64,000 bases of DNA from Pseudomonadota bacterium (GCA_026399755.1 JAPLQI010000111.1:21210-85209), one strand, 5' to 3'. Shown: positions 19,521 to 29,338, counted from the stretch's first letter. A program made the numbers and translations. Notes: generated by a model not told the origin, from the letters alone.

Positions 19521-19563
19521 GAACTAAGCTTAAAGCTATGTTGTGCGGACACCGAGACCTATC

Positions 19564-20316
19564 ATGACTCAGCCTATTATTGGGATTCCCTGCTGTCGCT
19601 GGTGGTTAAAAGACAGCCATTTTTTTCACCTTGCGGGTGAAAAATATATCCATGCTTCGCTGGCGGCGGGTGGTATTCCACTGCTGATTCCTGCACTTGG
19701 TGACGCTAGCCAAATTGCACAAATATTAACAACGATTGATGGCCTGCTACTCACCGGCAGCCAATCCAATATCGAGCCGCAGCACTACCACGGCAAGCTC
19801 TTAGAAGATGACTTTAACGACCCACAAAGAGACGCCACCACACTGCCTCTGATCCGTGCGGCGGTCGCTTTAAACATACCCGTATTTGGAATTTGCCGAG
19901 GCGCGCAAGAAATGAATGTGGCCTTTGGTGGCACGCTAGAGCAAGCAGTGCACCAACAAAGCGGCATGCTAGATCATCGCGAAAGAGACGGCAGCACTGA
20001 TGAGATGTATGACGAAGCGCACGATATTCAGCTGGTTGCCGGAGGAATTCTTGAGCAGCTCTATGGCCAGAGCACAGCCAGAGTGAACTCACTGCACCAC
20101 CAAGGCGTAGCAAAGCTCGCCGACAAGCTGCAAGCCGAAGCCCTCGCCCCCGATGGGCTCATCGAAGCCTTCAGCGTAAAAAACACCGCCTTCGCACTCG
20201 GCGTGCAATGGCACCCAGAGTGGAAATTCCAAAACAACCCGCTATCGCTGGCCCTACTCGCAGGCTTTGGCGCCGCCTGCAAAAAACGCCACCTGGCGAG
20301 GATGCTGAATCAATAG
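19564..20316 (+). CDS. puuD: Gamma-glutamyl-gamma-aminobutyrate hydrolase PuuD-like
   Basis: 250 aa from the ATG at 19,564; an in-frame start at 19,543 lacks support. It is a class I amidotransferase-fold hydrolase that releases GABA from gamma-glutamyl-GABA, the last step of the Puu pathway. The nucleophile is C111 in FGICRGAQEMNVAFGG, with the histidine/glutamate pair in GVQWHPEW. VNSLHHQGV is typical of the PuuD family. It diverges from the puuR-like gene. Confidence 0.88.
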   Translation: MTQPIIGIPCCRWWLKDSHFFHLAGEKYIHASLAAGGIPLLIPALGDASQIAQILTTIDGLLLTGSQSNIEPQHYHGKLLEDDFNDPQRDATTLPLIRAAVALNIPVFGICRGAQEMNVAFGGTLEQAVHQQSGMLDHRERDGSTDEMYDEAHDIQLVAGGILEQLYGQSTARVNSLHHQGVAKLADKLQAEALAPDGLIEAFSVKNTAFALGVQWHPEWKFQNNPLSLALLAGFGAACKKRHLARMLNQ

Positions 20317-20857
20317 CGGGTGGCTAGTAAAACCCAAATCCTGAACCACGGAGAACACAGAGTTTCACGGAGAAAACCATTCTGAATTTCAAGCTCAACA
20401 TAATGATTTATGAACGAGAAATGGCAACAAAAACACTAACCATGGTCCTGAAAACCATTGCATTCCACCATGTAGATTTATAGCGTGGCTCCTAGCACGG
20501 GGCTTAAAAGTCCCCTGAAAACGCGCCGAGCGAGGAACAAGCGGGCGGGGTTTCTTTGATGCCTGTTTGAGCGAAGCGAGTTCCGCAGCCGCCGCTCGAT
20601 TGTCCGCAGCGAAGGGGTTTCGCGTTTGTGGGGCGGCCTTCTTTGCTTCCTTTCTTGGCCGTTCAAGAAAGGGAGTCCCACGCGGGGGATTCCCGCCACC
20701 TAAACACTGTGCCGAAGGCACTAAAAAGATTTCTTTGACTTTGCTTAACGCGAAAGAGAGTGCCTTAAAACACGCGGGTTTCACCCGCCCTACGGTATTT
20801 CTTGATGCAACTAAATACAACCCCAACAAAGCCACCACCATGCCTCAATCCACACAC
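20317..20857. repeat. Composite A+B+D repeat after puuD
   Basis: A short family A (20,331-20,380) is followed by family B (about 20,496-20,723) and the family-D half 'cgcgggtttcacccgccctacgg' (about 20,777-20,800). These lie between puuD and the convergent amidotransferase gene. No credible gene; open frames across it are by-products of the repeat. Confidence 0.72.
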
Positions 20858-21637
20858 CTAACGCTTCAAAGCCTCCAGCCAACCTGCACCACCATGTGGG
20901 CGTTTCGGCTGGCGAAAGTGTGCGTGCAACACGCCAGAAATACCGCACAACCACTGCTCATAAACATGATCAGCAGTCTGATGCAGAGCTGCTACTTTTT
21001 CATCCAGATGATGCAAAATCTGCGCCTCGCTTTGCACCGAGCTTTGCCCCTGCCACTGCTGCAACACCTGTCTATCCTCGGCACACCATTGGCGAATACT
21101 TTGTGCTGTCACTTCCAAATGCGATTGCAAGCCCAGATGCGGGCCCAGCGCAAAGCCCTTATTCATGCAGTAATAGCCAAACAGGGTGCACTTGGCACCG
21201 CGTGGCACTTCAAAGGTATCGAAGTGCCAGTGAAACATATCCAGCTCTCGCTTCTCGCCCATCCAGTGGCGCGACTCATCAAACTTGGTCACCAGCACCT
21301 TACCCCAACCGATTTGCGGCACGGTATTACGACGTACCTGGCCCCCCAAGCTTTTGGATAGCAACTGCCCGCCAAAGCAATGACCAAGAATAGGGCGCTC
21401 CAGCCTTAAAGCATCTTTAAGCAAAGCCTCCTCTCTTTTGATCCAAGCTAGGCCATCGTTCACTCCCGCATTCGAGCCTAAAACCACCACGCCGCTAAAT
21501 TCGGCAGCACAACGAGGAGGTGTATCCCCTGCATCAATGGCAAACACACGATAGGGAATGGCATGCTTTTCTAAAAAAGCCTGTAAATAACCCGGACCTT
21601 GAATAGCTTCATGACGACAGATTGCAATGGGTTTCAC
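20858..21637 (-). CDS. Class I glutamine amidotransferase-like protein
   Basis: About 259 aa from a GTG at 21,637 (VKPIAICRHEAIQGPGYLQ). GGAA is suitably placed before it; longer in-frame starts at 21,667 and 21,709 add a hydrophobic tail that the family lacks. The nucleophile cysteine is in ILGHCFGGQLLSKSLGG and the H/E pair is in GLQSHLEVT. This family resembles the GuaA amidotransferase domain. It diverges from puuA, which points to removing glutamyl groups or supplying ammonia in polyamine metabolism, but the substrate is not known. Confidence 0.75.
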   Translation of the reverse strand: MKPIAICRHEAIQGPGYLQAFLEKHAIPYRVFAIDAGDTPPRCAAEFSGVVVLGSNAGVNDGLAWIKREEALLKDALRLERPILGHCFGGQLLSKSLGGQVRRNTVPQIGWGKVLVTKFDESRHWMGEKRELDMFHWHFDTFEVPRGAKCTLFGYYCMNKGFALGPHLGLQSHLEVTAQSIRQWCAEDRQVLQQWQGQSSVQSEAQILHHLDEKVAALHQTADHVYEQWLCGISGVLHAHFRQPKRPHGGAGWLEALKR

Positions 21638-21763
21638 GACTGATTTCCAAAGGAGTAATCGACACATCAAGCCTAAGCAATCCAAAAGAAAGAAACCGTA
21701 AAAACACACCGAGTTGTTATTAAATTTCTATAAAAATGCCCACTTCAAATCAGGGAGGCGACC

Positions 21764-23092
21764 ATGAGCTTAATTAGCGATTGGCTGCGAGAACGTCGAA
21801 TTACTGAAGTTGAATGTGTTACGCCCGATTTCACCGGTATTGCCCGCGGAAAAATCGTGCCCAAAGAAAAATTCAGCGAAGACGAAGGCATGCGCCTGCC
21901 CATTACCGTGCTGGTGCAAACCGTCACTGGTGAATATGCCGAAAACATCACCCCCATCACCGATCCCGATATGTTGTTGATTCCGGACCCCAACACCATA
22001 CGCATTATTCCTTGGGCCAAAGACCCCGTTGCGCAGGTGATTCATGATTGCTTTCATTTTGACGGCACGCCGGTTGAGCTGTCCCCCCGCTATGTGTTGC
22101 GCCGCGTGTTAAAGCTCTATGAAGACCGAGGCTGGAAACCGGTAGTTGCGCCAGAAATGGAGTTTTATCTGGTCGATATCAACCGCGATCCAGACTTGCC
22201 GCTGCAACCACCGCTAGGGCGCACGGGCCGGCCAGAAACCGGACGAAAAGCCTATTCCGTCGACGCCGTAAATGAATATGACGACCTATTCGAAGACGTT
22301 TACGACTATTGCGATGCGCAAGGCTTGCAAATTGATACGCTGATCCACGAAATTGGCGCTTGCCAAATGGAAATCAACTTTCTGCACGGCGATGCCTTGG
22401 AGCTGGCCGATCAGGTGTTTCTATTTAAGCGCACCGTCAGGGAAGCCGCGATTCGCCACAAAATGTACGCCACCTTTATGGCTAAGCCGATGGAAAACGA
22501 GCCAGGCTCAGCCATGCATATTCATATGAGCGTGGTAGATGAAATCAGCGGCCAGAATGTATTTTCTAATGTGGATGGCACGCCCAGCGAGGTGTTTTAT
22601 CAATCGGTAGCCGGCATGCAAAAATACTTCCCGCAAGTGATCGCGCTATTCGCCCCCTTTGTAAACAGCTACCGCCGACTCACCCGTTACTACGCCGCGC
22701 CCATCAATGTGCAATGGGGTTTTGATAACCGCACCTGCGGCATCCGCGTGCCGCACTCCGACCCCATCGCCCGCCGCATAGAAAACCGCCTGCCCGGCGT
22801 CGATTGCAACCCCTACCTAGCCCTCGCCGCCACACTGGCCTGCGCCTATCTAGGCATAGAAGAACAACTTACCCCCACCGACCCCCTCACCGGCGACGCC
22901 TACACCCTACCCTTCGCCTTCCCCAGAGGGCTAGATGCCGCCACGCAAATACTCAGCGACTGCCACCCTATAGCCGCCGTATTGGGTGAGCAATTTATCA
23001 AAGCCTATTGCGCAGTAAAAGAAGCCGAATACGTCGAATACGCAAGAGTCATCAGCCCATGGGAAAGGAAGCATTTGCTGCTGCATGTTTGA
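21764..23092 (+). CDS. puuA: Gamma-glutamylputrescine synthetase (glutamine synthetase family)
   Basis: 442 aa. It is a glutamine-synthetase-fold ligase that in this context should join glutamate to putrescine with ATP, the entry step of the Puu pathway. Metal- and ATP-site motifs are visible: APEMEFYLVD, EIGACQMEINFLHGDALELAD, GSAMHIHMS, and NRTCGIRVPHSDPIARRIENRLPGVDCNPYLALAA. The start follows 'agggagg'. The neighbours (puuR, puuD, aminotransferases, gabD) favour a polyamine substrate over ammonia. Specificity for putrescine versus longer polyamines (PauA-type) is open. Confidence 0.87.
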   Translation: MSLISDWLRERRITEVECVTPDFTGIARGKIVPKEKFSEDEGMRLPITVLVQTVTGEYAENITPITDPDMLLIPDPNTIRIIPWAKDPVAQVIHDCFHFDGTPVELSPRYVLRRVLKLYEDRGWKPVVAPEMEFYLVDINRDPDLPLQPPLGRTGRPETGRKAYSVDAVNEYDDLFEDVYDYCDAQGLQIDTLIHEIGACQMEINFLHGDALELADQVFLFKRTVREAAIRHKMYATFMAKPMENEPGSAMHIHMSVVDEISGQNVFSNVDGTPSEVFYQSVAGMQKYFPQVIALFAPFVNSYRRLTRYYAAPINVQWGFDNRTCGIRVPHSDPIARRIENRLPGVDCNPYLALAATLACAYLGIEEQLTPTDPLTGDAYTLPFAFPRGLDAATQILSDCHPIAAVLGEQFIKAYCAVKEAEYVEYARVISPWERKHLLLHV

Positions 23093-23560
23093 TGTTGCAA
23101 AACCCAAACCTTGAACCACGGAGAGCACAGAGAACACGGAGTTTCACGGAGGAAAACCTTTTTTGAATTTAGGCCTGTTTTTTGAGTTTTTGAGTCTTTT
23201 CAAACCAAGCAATTAGGATTCGTATCACAGCGAGTGGCACGGGGCTTAAATCTCCCCTTGAAACACGCCGTAGCGAGGAACAAGCGGGGCGGGGTTTCGG
23301 CCAGGGAGCGAGGAACGAGCTGATCCCGCCCGCCGCCGACTCGATTGTCCGCAGCGAAGGGGCCTTCGTGTTTCGTGGGGTCGCCTTCTTTGCTTACTTT
23401 CTTGGCGAAGCAAGAAAGTAAGTCCCACGCGGGGGAATCCCGCACCTAAACACAACGTGCCGAAGGCACATAATTAAATACAGTTTTGACTTGGATTGCT
23501 TATAAACGGCGGGTTTCACCCGCCCTACAATGTACAGATCCCGCAACAAGGAGGCACTCG
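23093..23560. repeat. Composite A+B+D repeat between puuA and the aminotransferase gene
   Basis: Family A (23,098-23,157), the linker, family B (about 23,238-23,470, uninterrupted) and family D (23,504-23,529) lie in the same order and orientation as in the other spacers. This copy is the best reference for the intact family B. The aminotransferase Shine-Dalgarno 'aaggagg' lies at the end. Confidence 0.77.
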
Positions 23561-24970
23561 ATGAATCCGAATCCCATCAGCCAAGGCCACTCCAGCCCTA
23601 GCCGCAGCACCGCCGAATACCAAGCACTGGATGCTGCCCACCATATCCACCCCTTCTCGGATACCGCCGCGCTCAACGCCCATGGCTCGCGAGTAATTAC
23701 CCATGCCGAGGGGATTTATTTATTTGATTCTGACGGGAATAAAATTTTTGACGCCATGAGCGGGCTTTGGTGCGTCAATATTGGCTATGGCAGGCAGGAG
23801 CTGGCCGAAGCGGCTTACCAGCAAATGCTGCAACTCCCCTTTTACAATACCTTTTTTAAAACCACTCACCCGCCGGTGATCGAGCTATCCAGCCTGCTGG
23901 CGCAAGTCGCTCCCGAAGGCTTTAATCACGTTTTTTATACTAATTCCGGCTCAGAAGGGAACGACACCATTATTCGCATGGTTCGCCACTACTGGGCCAC
24001 GCTGGGTCAGCCGCAAAAGAAAACCATCATCAGCCGTGAAAACGGCTATCACGGCTCAACCATAGGCGGGGCCAGCTTGGGCGGCATGCACTATATGCAC
24101 GAGCAAGGCGATTTACCCATCCCCGGCATTGCCCATATCGAGCAGCCCTACTGGTACGCCAATGGCAGCGAGCTTAGCCCCAAGGAATACGGACTGAAAG
24201 CAGCAAGGGCGCTAGAACAAAAAATTCTGGAGCTGGGCGTTGAAAACGTCGCTGCCTTTATTGGCGAGCCGGTGCAAGGTGCGGGCGGGATTATCATTCC
24301 GCCCTCCACCTACTGGCCTGAAATCCAACGCATTTGCGATCATTACGGCATCTTACTCATCGCCGACGAAGTGATCTGCGGCTTTGGCCGCACCGGCTCA
24401 TGGTTTGGCAGCCAGCACTACGGCATACGCCCGCATCTGATGACCATCGCCAAGGGCTTAAGCTCTGGCTATATCCCGATTGGCGGTGTGTTAGTCCACG
24501 ACACCGTGGCCAAAGTGCTAATTGAAGGAGGCGATTTTAACCACGGCTTTACCTATTCTGGCCACCCCGTCGCCTGCGCCGTGGCCGCCACCAATATCCG
24601 CATTCTGCAAAAAGAACGCATTATCGAGCGCATGAATGAAGAAGTCGCCCCCTACGCCGCCCAGCTCTGGCACGACGCTTTCGACCATCACCCTCTGGTA
24701 GACGATGTGCGCAGCTTGGGCTTTTTCTTCGCCCTCACCCTCGTGGAAGACAAAGCCAGCCGCAAGCGTTTCGAGCACGGCAGTAGCATGGCCCTGCGCT
24801 GCCGCGATATCTGCCTAAAAAACCAGCTGGTCATGCGCGCCACCGGCGACAGCATGATCGCCGCCCCTCCGCTAGTGATGACCCGCACACAGGCGGAAGA
24901 ATTCGTCAGGCTAGCGAAACAGTGCATTGATGAATATGCGAGGGAACTGGGGATGAGCAAAGGTCTGTAG
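23561..24970 (+). CDS. spuC: Putrescine/polyamine aminotransferase (class III, SpuC-like)
   Basis: 469 aa from the ATG at 23,561 after 'aaggagg'; in-frame starts before it lie in repeat DNA. It is a class III PLP aminotransferase with the Schiff-base lysine K298 in TIAKGLSSGYIPIGG. LIADEVICGFGRTG precedes it and SGSEGNDTIIRMVRHYW is the cofactor phosphate region. The family pattern is that of putrescine:pyruvate aminotransferase (SpuC) and beta-alanine/omega-amino acid transaminases. Next to puuA and gabT, deamination of putrescine or its glutamyl form is the likely task. Confidence 0.82.
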   Translation: MNPNPISQGHSSPSRSTAEYQALDAAHHIHPFSDTAALNAHGSRVITHAEGIYLFDSDGNKIFDAMSGLWCVNIGYGRQELAEAAYQQMLQLPFYNTFFKTTHPPVIELSSLLAQVAPEGFNHVFYTNSGSEGNDTIIRMVRHYWATLGQPQKKTIISRENGYHGSTIGGASLGGMHYMHEQGDLPIPGIAHIEQPYWYANGSELSPKEYGLKAARALEQKILELGVENVAAFIGEPVQGAGGIIIPPSTYWPEIQRICDHYGILLIADEVICGFGRTGSWFGSQHYGIRPHLMTIAKGLSSGYIPIGGVLVHDTVAKVLIEGGDFNHGFTYSGHPVACAVAATNIRILQKERIIERMNEEVAPYAAQLWHDAFDHHPLVDDVRSLGFFFALTLVEDKASRKRFEHGSSMALRCRDICLKNQLVMRATGDSMIAAPPLVMTRTQAEEFVRLAKQCIDEYARELGMSKGL

Positions 24971-25224
24971 GCACAGAATTTCACGGAGAAAAACAGCTTA
25001 GGAATTAGGCTTTTATAGGGTGTACAACGACGTAGTCGTTGCGCACCGAGAACGGTGCGCAAGAAAAACGACTTGCACACCCTATACAAAACCAGTTCTC
25101 TGCACTCCGACTGCGTCGTTGCACTCCCTATGAACAAGGGATTTTGTAAGGCGGGTACACCCCACCGAAACTTGAGCCAATTTGGCGGCACACACTCGCC
25201 CAACATTTCTCGATGAGAATAAAA
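24971..25224. repeat. Family-C palindrome between the two aminotransferase genes
   Basis: A family-A remnant (about 24,968-24,995) is followed by family C (25,013-25,088): 'tatagggtgtacaacgacg' at one side and 'cgacttgcacaccctata' at the other, with an inner 'gcgcaccg..cggtgcgc' stem. It could end transcription of the upstream gene. Confidence 0.65.
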
Positions 25225-26475
25225 ATGGACAACTGGAATGATCGCCGCATTGCCGCAACCCCACGTGGCGTAGGCATCAGCACTCAGGTTTTTATCGCCA
25301 AAGCGAAGAATGCTGAGGTGTGGGATATGGATGGGCGGCGTTATATCGACTTTGCCGCGGGCATTGCGGTGCTTAATACCGGCCATTTGCATCCAAAGGT
25401 TAAAGCAGCGGTCAGCGCCCAGCTGGATGCGTTTTCGCATAGCTGCTATCAGGTCATGCCTTACACCAGCTATGTGGCGCTGGCAGAAAAGCTAAACCAG
25501 CTCGCCCCCATCAGCGGCCCATGTAAAAGCTTTTTCCTTACCACCGGCGCAGAAGCCGTTGAAAACGCCATCAAAATTGCCCGCGTGGCCACAGGGCGGG
25601 CTGGGGTGATTGCTTTTTCTGGCGGGTTTCATGGCAGAACGCTGATGGGCATGGCGCTCACTGGCAAAGTTGCCCCCTATAAAATCGGCTTTGGCCCCTT
25701 CCCTGCCGATGTTTACCACGCGCCTTTTCCATCTGGCGAAATCAGCAGTAGCGCGGCGCTAGCTTGCTTAAAAGCGCTATTTAAAAGCAGCGTAGACCCC
25801 AAACGTATTGCTGCCATGATCATCGAACCCGAGCAAGGCGAAGGCGGCTTTTACCCTGTGCCGCGCGAGTTTATGCAGGGCTTGCGGCAGATTTGCGATG
25901 AGCACGGCATTTTACTGATCGCCGACGAAATTCAAACTGGCTTTGCCCGCACCGGTAAATTATTTGCCATGGAACACTTCGACGTTGAGGCCGATTTAAT
26001 CACCATAGCCAAATCCTTAGCTGGCGGCTTTCCGCTATCTGGCGTGATTGGCCGGGCCGCCCTAATGGACGCCGCAGCCCCCGGCGGGCTTGGCGGCACT
26101 TATGGCGGTAGCCCCATCGGCATTGCCGCTGCGCTGGCGGTGCTGGAAATCATAGAAGAAGAACAACTCTGCAGCCGCGCCAATATCATCGGCAGCAAAA
26201 TCAAAGAGTGTTTGGAAGGATTAAAACCCAGCATCCCGCAAATACACGACATCCGCGGCCTAGGAGCAATGGTGGCCGTAGAGTTCACCGAAAACGGCCA
26301 GCCCGCAGCCGAGTTCACAACAAAAGTAAAAACACAAGCGCAAAGCTTGGGCTTGATCCTGCTCAGCTGCGGGATGTACGGTAACGTCATCCGCTTCCTC
26401 TGCCCGCTCACCATAGAAGACAGCGTGCTGGATGAAGCTTTGGCGATGTTGGAGCAGGCGATTAAAAGTGCTTAA
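25225..26475 (+). CDS. gabT: 4-aminobutyrate aminotransferase
   Basis: 416 aa from the ATG at 25,225 (MDNWNDRRIAATPRGVG); an ATG four codons earlier is also possible. It is a PLP-dependent class III enzyme that converts GABA and 2-oxoglutarate to succinate semialdehyde and glutamate. The Schiff-base lysine is K263 in TIAKSLAGGFPLSG. LIADEIQTGFARTG and TGAEAVENAIKIAR are the family motifs. It stands between the polyamine aminotransferase and gabD, so the GABA released by PuuD can flow to succinate. Confidence 0.92.
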   Translation: MDNWNDRRIAATPRGVGISTQVFIAKAKNAEVWDMDGRRYIDFAAGIAVLNTGHLHPKVKAAVSAQLDAFSHSCYQVMPYTSYVALAEKLNQLAPISGPCKSFFLTTGAEAVENAIKIARVATGRAGVIAFSGGFHGRTLMGMALTGKVAPYKIGFGPFPADVYHAPFPSGEISSSAALACLKALFKSSVDPKRIAAMIIEPEQGEGGFYPVPREFMQGLRQICDEHGILLIADEIQTGFARTGKLFAMEHFDVEADLITIAKSLAGGFPLSGVIGRAALMDAAAPGGLGGTYGGSPIGIAAALAVLEIIEEEQLCSRANIIGSKIKECLEGLKPSIPQIHDIRGLGAMVAVEFTENGQPAAEFTTKVKTQAQSLGLILLSCGMYGNVIRFLCPLTIEDSVLDEALAMLEQAIKSA

Positions 26476-26808
26476 AAAGGTCTGTAGACACAGAGATAGA
26501 TAAGAACACAGAGCACACTGAGAAAACTGAGCAAACCCAAATATTGAACCACGGAGGACACAGAGAACACGGAGGTTCACGGAGAAAACCAACATCGTAG
26601 GGCCGGTGAAACCCGCGTATTTATTCCGTGAAGGAGCCCAAATTATTTTTCTTGCATACCGGTTCTGGAGCTAGCCATAAAAGTAGCCTCAACACCCACA
26701 AAAAAGGTCTGTAGGCTCAGAGGAAAACCGTGCTTTTCTCTGTGTGCTCTGTGCTCTCACCGTTCTCTGTGTCTACAGAATTTTAAAGCGATGTCGAAAG
26801 GACCAGCC
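26476..26808. repeat. Spacer with forward and reverse family-A copies before gabD
   Basis: Forward family A at about 26,530-26,590, a family-D fragment at about 26,597-26,615, and a partial, partly reversed family A at about 26,705-26,780 make up most of this stretch. The gabD Shine-Dalgarno AAAGGA is at 26,797-26,802. No gene is seen. Confidence 0.65.
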
Positions 26809-28233
26809 ATGCTCCAACTCAACAACCCCACCCTCTTAAAACAAGCCTGCTATATCAACGGACTATGGCAAGAAGCCGCAGAGAAAATCGCGGTGACTAA
26901 CCCCGCCACTGGGGAAATCATCGGGCATATTCCTAAAATGGGCCGCAGCGAAACGGCTAAAGCCATTGCCGCTGCCAAGCTCGCCATGCCTGCTTGGCAA
27001 AAGAAAACCGCCAAAGAGCGCAGCGTTATTTTACGTCGCTGGTTTGAGCTGATACTGGCCAATCAAGAAGACCTCGCGCAAATCCTAAGCGCCGAGCAAG
27101 GCAAGCCATTGGCCGAGGCGAGAGGCGAGATTGCCTATGGGGCCAGCTTTATTGAGTGGTTTGCAGAGGAAGCCAATCAGGCAGACAAACGTCTGATCGT
27201 AATCAAGCAAGCCATTGGCGTGGTCGCGGCCATTACCCCGTGGAATTTCCCCAATGCCATGATCACCCGCAAAGCGGGGCCGGCACTCGCAGCAGGCTGC
27301 GCTATTGTGCTTAAACCCGCCACCCAAACACCTTTTTCTGCGCTGGCGCTAGCCGTATTAGCCAGCGAGGCAGGGATTCCCGCAGGTGTATTTAATGTCA
27401 TCACCGGCACGGCCAGCCAGATTGGCGGCGAGCTAACCCGTAGCCCCGATGTAGCTAAGCTCAGCTTTACCGGCTCCACCGACATCGGCAAATTGCTGAT
27501 GCGGGAATGCGCCGACACGGTAAAAAAAGTCTCTCTAGAGCTGGGCGGCAATGCGCCGTTTGTGGTGTTTGACGATGCCGATCTAGGCGCCGCAGTGGAA
27601 GGCGCCATGGTCTCTAAATTTCGCAACGCTGGGCAAACCTGCGTCTGCGCCAATCGAATCTATGTGCAAGACAGCGTTTACGACGCCTTCGCCGCAAAAC
27701 TCAGCGCGGCAGTTGCCAAGCTCAAAGTCGGCGTAGGCACAGGGGAAGGCGTGACCCAAGGCCCCCTGATCGATGAAAAAGCCGTGCAAAAAGTAGAAGA
27801 ACATATCAAGGACGCGCTGGAGCAAGGCGCAACGCTGGCGCTGGGCGGCAAACGCCATGCGCTGGGGCATAGCTTCTTTGAACCCACCATCTTGCTCAAT
27901 GTCACCGCCAAAATGAAAGTCGCCCGTGAAGAAACCTTCGGCCCGCTCGCGCCGCTGTTTAGATTTAGCAGCGAAGAAGAACTCATCCAGCTCGCCAACG
28001 ACACAGAATTCGGCCTAGCCAGCTATTTTTACAGCCGCGACATCGGCCGCATCTGGCGCGTGGCCGAAGCACTGGAATACGGCATGGTGGGCATTAACAC
28101 CGGCATGATCTCGAACGAACTGGCCCCCTTTGGCGGCGTAAAACAATCGGGCCTCGGCCGAGAAGGCTCCAAATACGGAATCGATGATTATATTTCGATC
28201 AAATACCTATGCATGGGCGGGATTGATCGCTGA
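26809..28233 (+). CDS. gabD: Succinate-semialdehyde dehydrogenase (NADP+)
   Basis: 474 aa from the ATG at 26,809, which is seven bases after AAAGGA; the earlier in-frame ATG overlaps that ribosome site. It is an aldehyde dehydrogenase that oxidises succinate semialdehyde to succinate. The general base is E244 in SLELGGNAPF and the catalytic cysteine is C278 in GQTCVCANR, where the second nearby cysteine is typical of GabD. ITPWNFPNAMITRK is the cofactor-binding segment. It completes the putrescine-GABA-succinate block. Confidence 0.94.
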   Translation: MLQLNNPTLLKQACYINGLWQEAAEKIAVTNPATGEIIGHIPKMGRSETAKAIAAAKLAMPAWQKKTAKERSVILRRWFELILANQEDLAQILSAEQGKPLAEARGEIAYGASFIEWFAEEANQADKRLIVIKQAIGVVAAITPWNFPNAMITRKAGPALAAGCAIVLKPATQTPFSALALAVLASEAGIPAGVFNVITGTASQIGGELTRSPDVAKLSFTGSTDIGKLLMRECADTVKKVSLELGGNAPFVVFDDADLGAAVEGAMVSKFRNAGQTCVCANRIYVQDSVYDAFAAKLSAAVAKLKVGVGTGEGVTQGPLIDEKAVQKVEEHIKDALEQGATLALGGKRHALGHSFFEPTILLNVTAKMKVAREETFGPLAPLFRFSSEEELIQLANDTEFGLASYFYSRDIGRIWRVAEALEYGMVGINTGMISNELAPFGGVKQSGLGREGSKYGIDDYISIKYLCMGGIDR

Positions 28234-28258
28234 TTAAAGATTCTAATGCGAATTTTTT

Positions 28259-28325
28259 CGTAGGGCGGGTGCAACCCGCCGTTTTTCGTATTTCAGTAAA
28301 GCTCAGCGGGTTTCACCCGCCCTAA
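28259..28325. repeat. Family-D REP-like palindrome after gabD
   Basis: 'gtagggcgggtgcaacccgcc' faces 'agcgggtttcacccgcccta', separated by about 25 bases, and can form a long stem. It is the same sequence as the interior of the MITE at 10,011, but here without the MITE ends. It may act as the gabD terminator. Confidence 0.7.
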
Positions 28326-28486
28326 GAAGATTTAATATTTGTACACACAGCAAACCAGCAGAAAATTACGCCCCCAGCGCCCATTCTGTGCATCATTTCC
28401 CTTATAAAGCGTAATTTATTCACTTCGAATATCCTGCCCTATCTGTGACAATCAAAACCATTGTCACTCAAATAAAAGAACATCAA

Positions 28487-29338
28487 ATGAATTGGATTGA
28501 AATTCTGCAAGCTCAGGCAATCAGCTATGCGCCTAAGTTACTTTCTGCGCTGATTACGCTCTTTATTGGCTGGAAGCTAATTGGCATTGCTACACAATTG
28601 CTCGATAAAATGCTGACTCGCAGCAATGTTGAATCCACTTTACGCCACTTTTTAGGCAGCCTTGCCAATGTGGCATTAAAAGCGCTGCTATTGATTAGTG
28701 CCGCTTCGATGATAGGCATTGAAACCACTTCATTTATTGCTATTTTAGGTGCTGCAGGCTTAGCGATTGGCCTAGCACTACAAGGCAGCTTGAGTAACTT
28801 TGCCGGTGGCGTGCTGATTTTAATGTTTAAACCATTTAAAGCCGGTGATTTTATTGAAGCACAGGGGCAAGCCGGAACAGTGGAAGGCATTCAGATTTTT
28901 ACCACTCGTTTACGCACAGGCGATAATAAACTGATTGTGATGCCCAATGGCCCCTTAGCCAATGGCAATCTGATTAATTATTCTGCCATGCCAGTGCGCC
29001 GTGTCGATTTTGTATTTGGCATTGGTTATGACGATGATATTGATCACGCTCGCAAAGTGATCTTATCGGTATTAAATATAGATAAGCGAATTCACCAAGA
29101 CCCAGCGCCGATGGTGGTAGTTTCATCGCTTGCTGAAAGCTCGGTTAATTTTACAGTGCGTGTTTGGGCCAATAGCGAACATTACTGGCCTATCTTTTTT
29201 GACACCACCGAAAACATTAAAAAAGCCTTTGATGTAGCAAAGATTTCCATTCCCTTCCCGCAACGCACGATCCATCATATACAGCATAATGAAGCGAGCA
29301 AGTCTTTATCAAAAGCCCAGCTTGAGCATGTTGATTAG
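28487..29338 (+). CDS. Small-conductance mechanosensitive channel (MscS family)
   Basis: 283 aa from the ATG at 28,487; a GTG 14 codons earlier is less likely. Three membrane segments fall in the first 130 residues. The third is the pore helix, rich in Gly and Ala (LGAAGLAIGLALQGSLSNFAGGVLILMF), followed by the beta domain (FKAGDFIEAQGQAGTVEGIQIFTTRLRTGDNKLIVMPNG). This is the standard MscS core, which vents solutes on hypo-osmotic shock. It appears to be a single-gene unit. Confidence 0.92.
   Translation: MNWIEILQAQAISYAPKLLSALITLFIGWKLIGIATQLLDKMLTRSNVESTLRHFLGSLANVALKALLLISAASMIGIETTSFIAILGAAGLAIGLALQGSLSNFAGGVLILMFKPFKAGDFIEAQGQAGTVEGIQIFTTRLRTGDNKLIVMPNGPLANGNLINYSAMPVRRVDFVFGIGYDDDIDHARKVILSVLNIDKRIHQDPAPMVVVSSLAESSVNFTVRVWANSEHYWPIFFDTTENIKKAFDVAKISIPFPQRTIHHIQHNEASKSLSKAQLEHVD

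Noticed and set aside
20567..21361. Long plus-strand frame running from a dispersed repeat into the amidotransferase gene
   Set aside because: It is a shadow of the repeat and of the minus-strand amidotransferase, whose catalytic motifs are intact.
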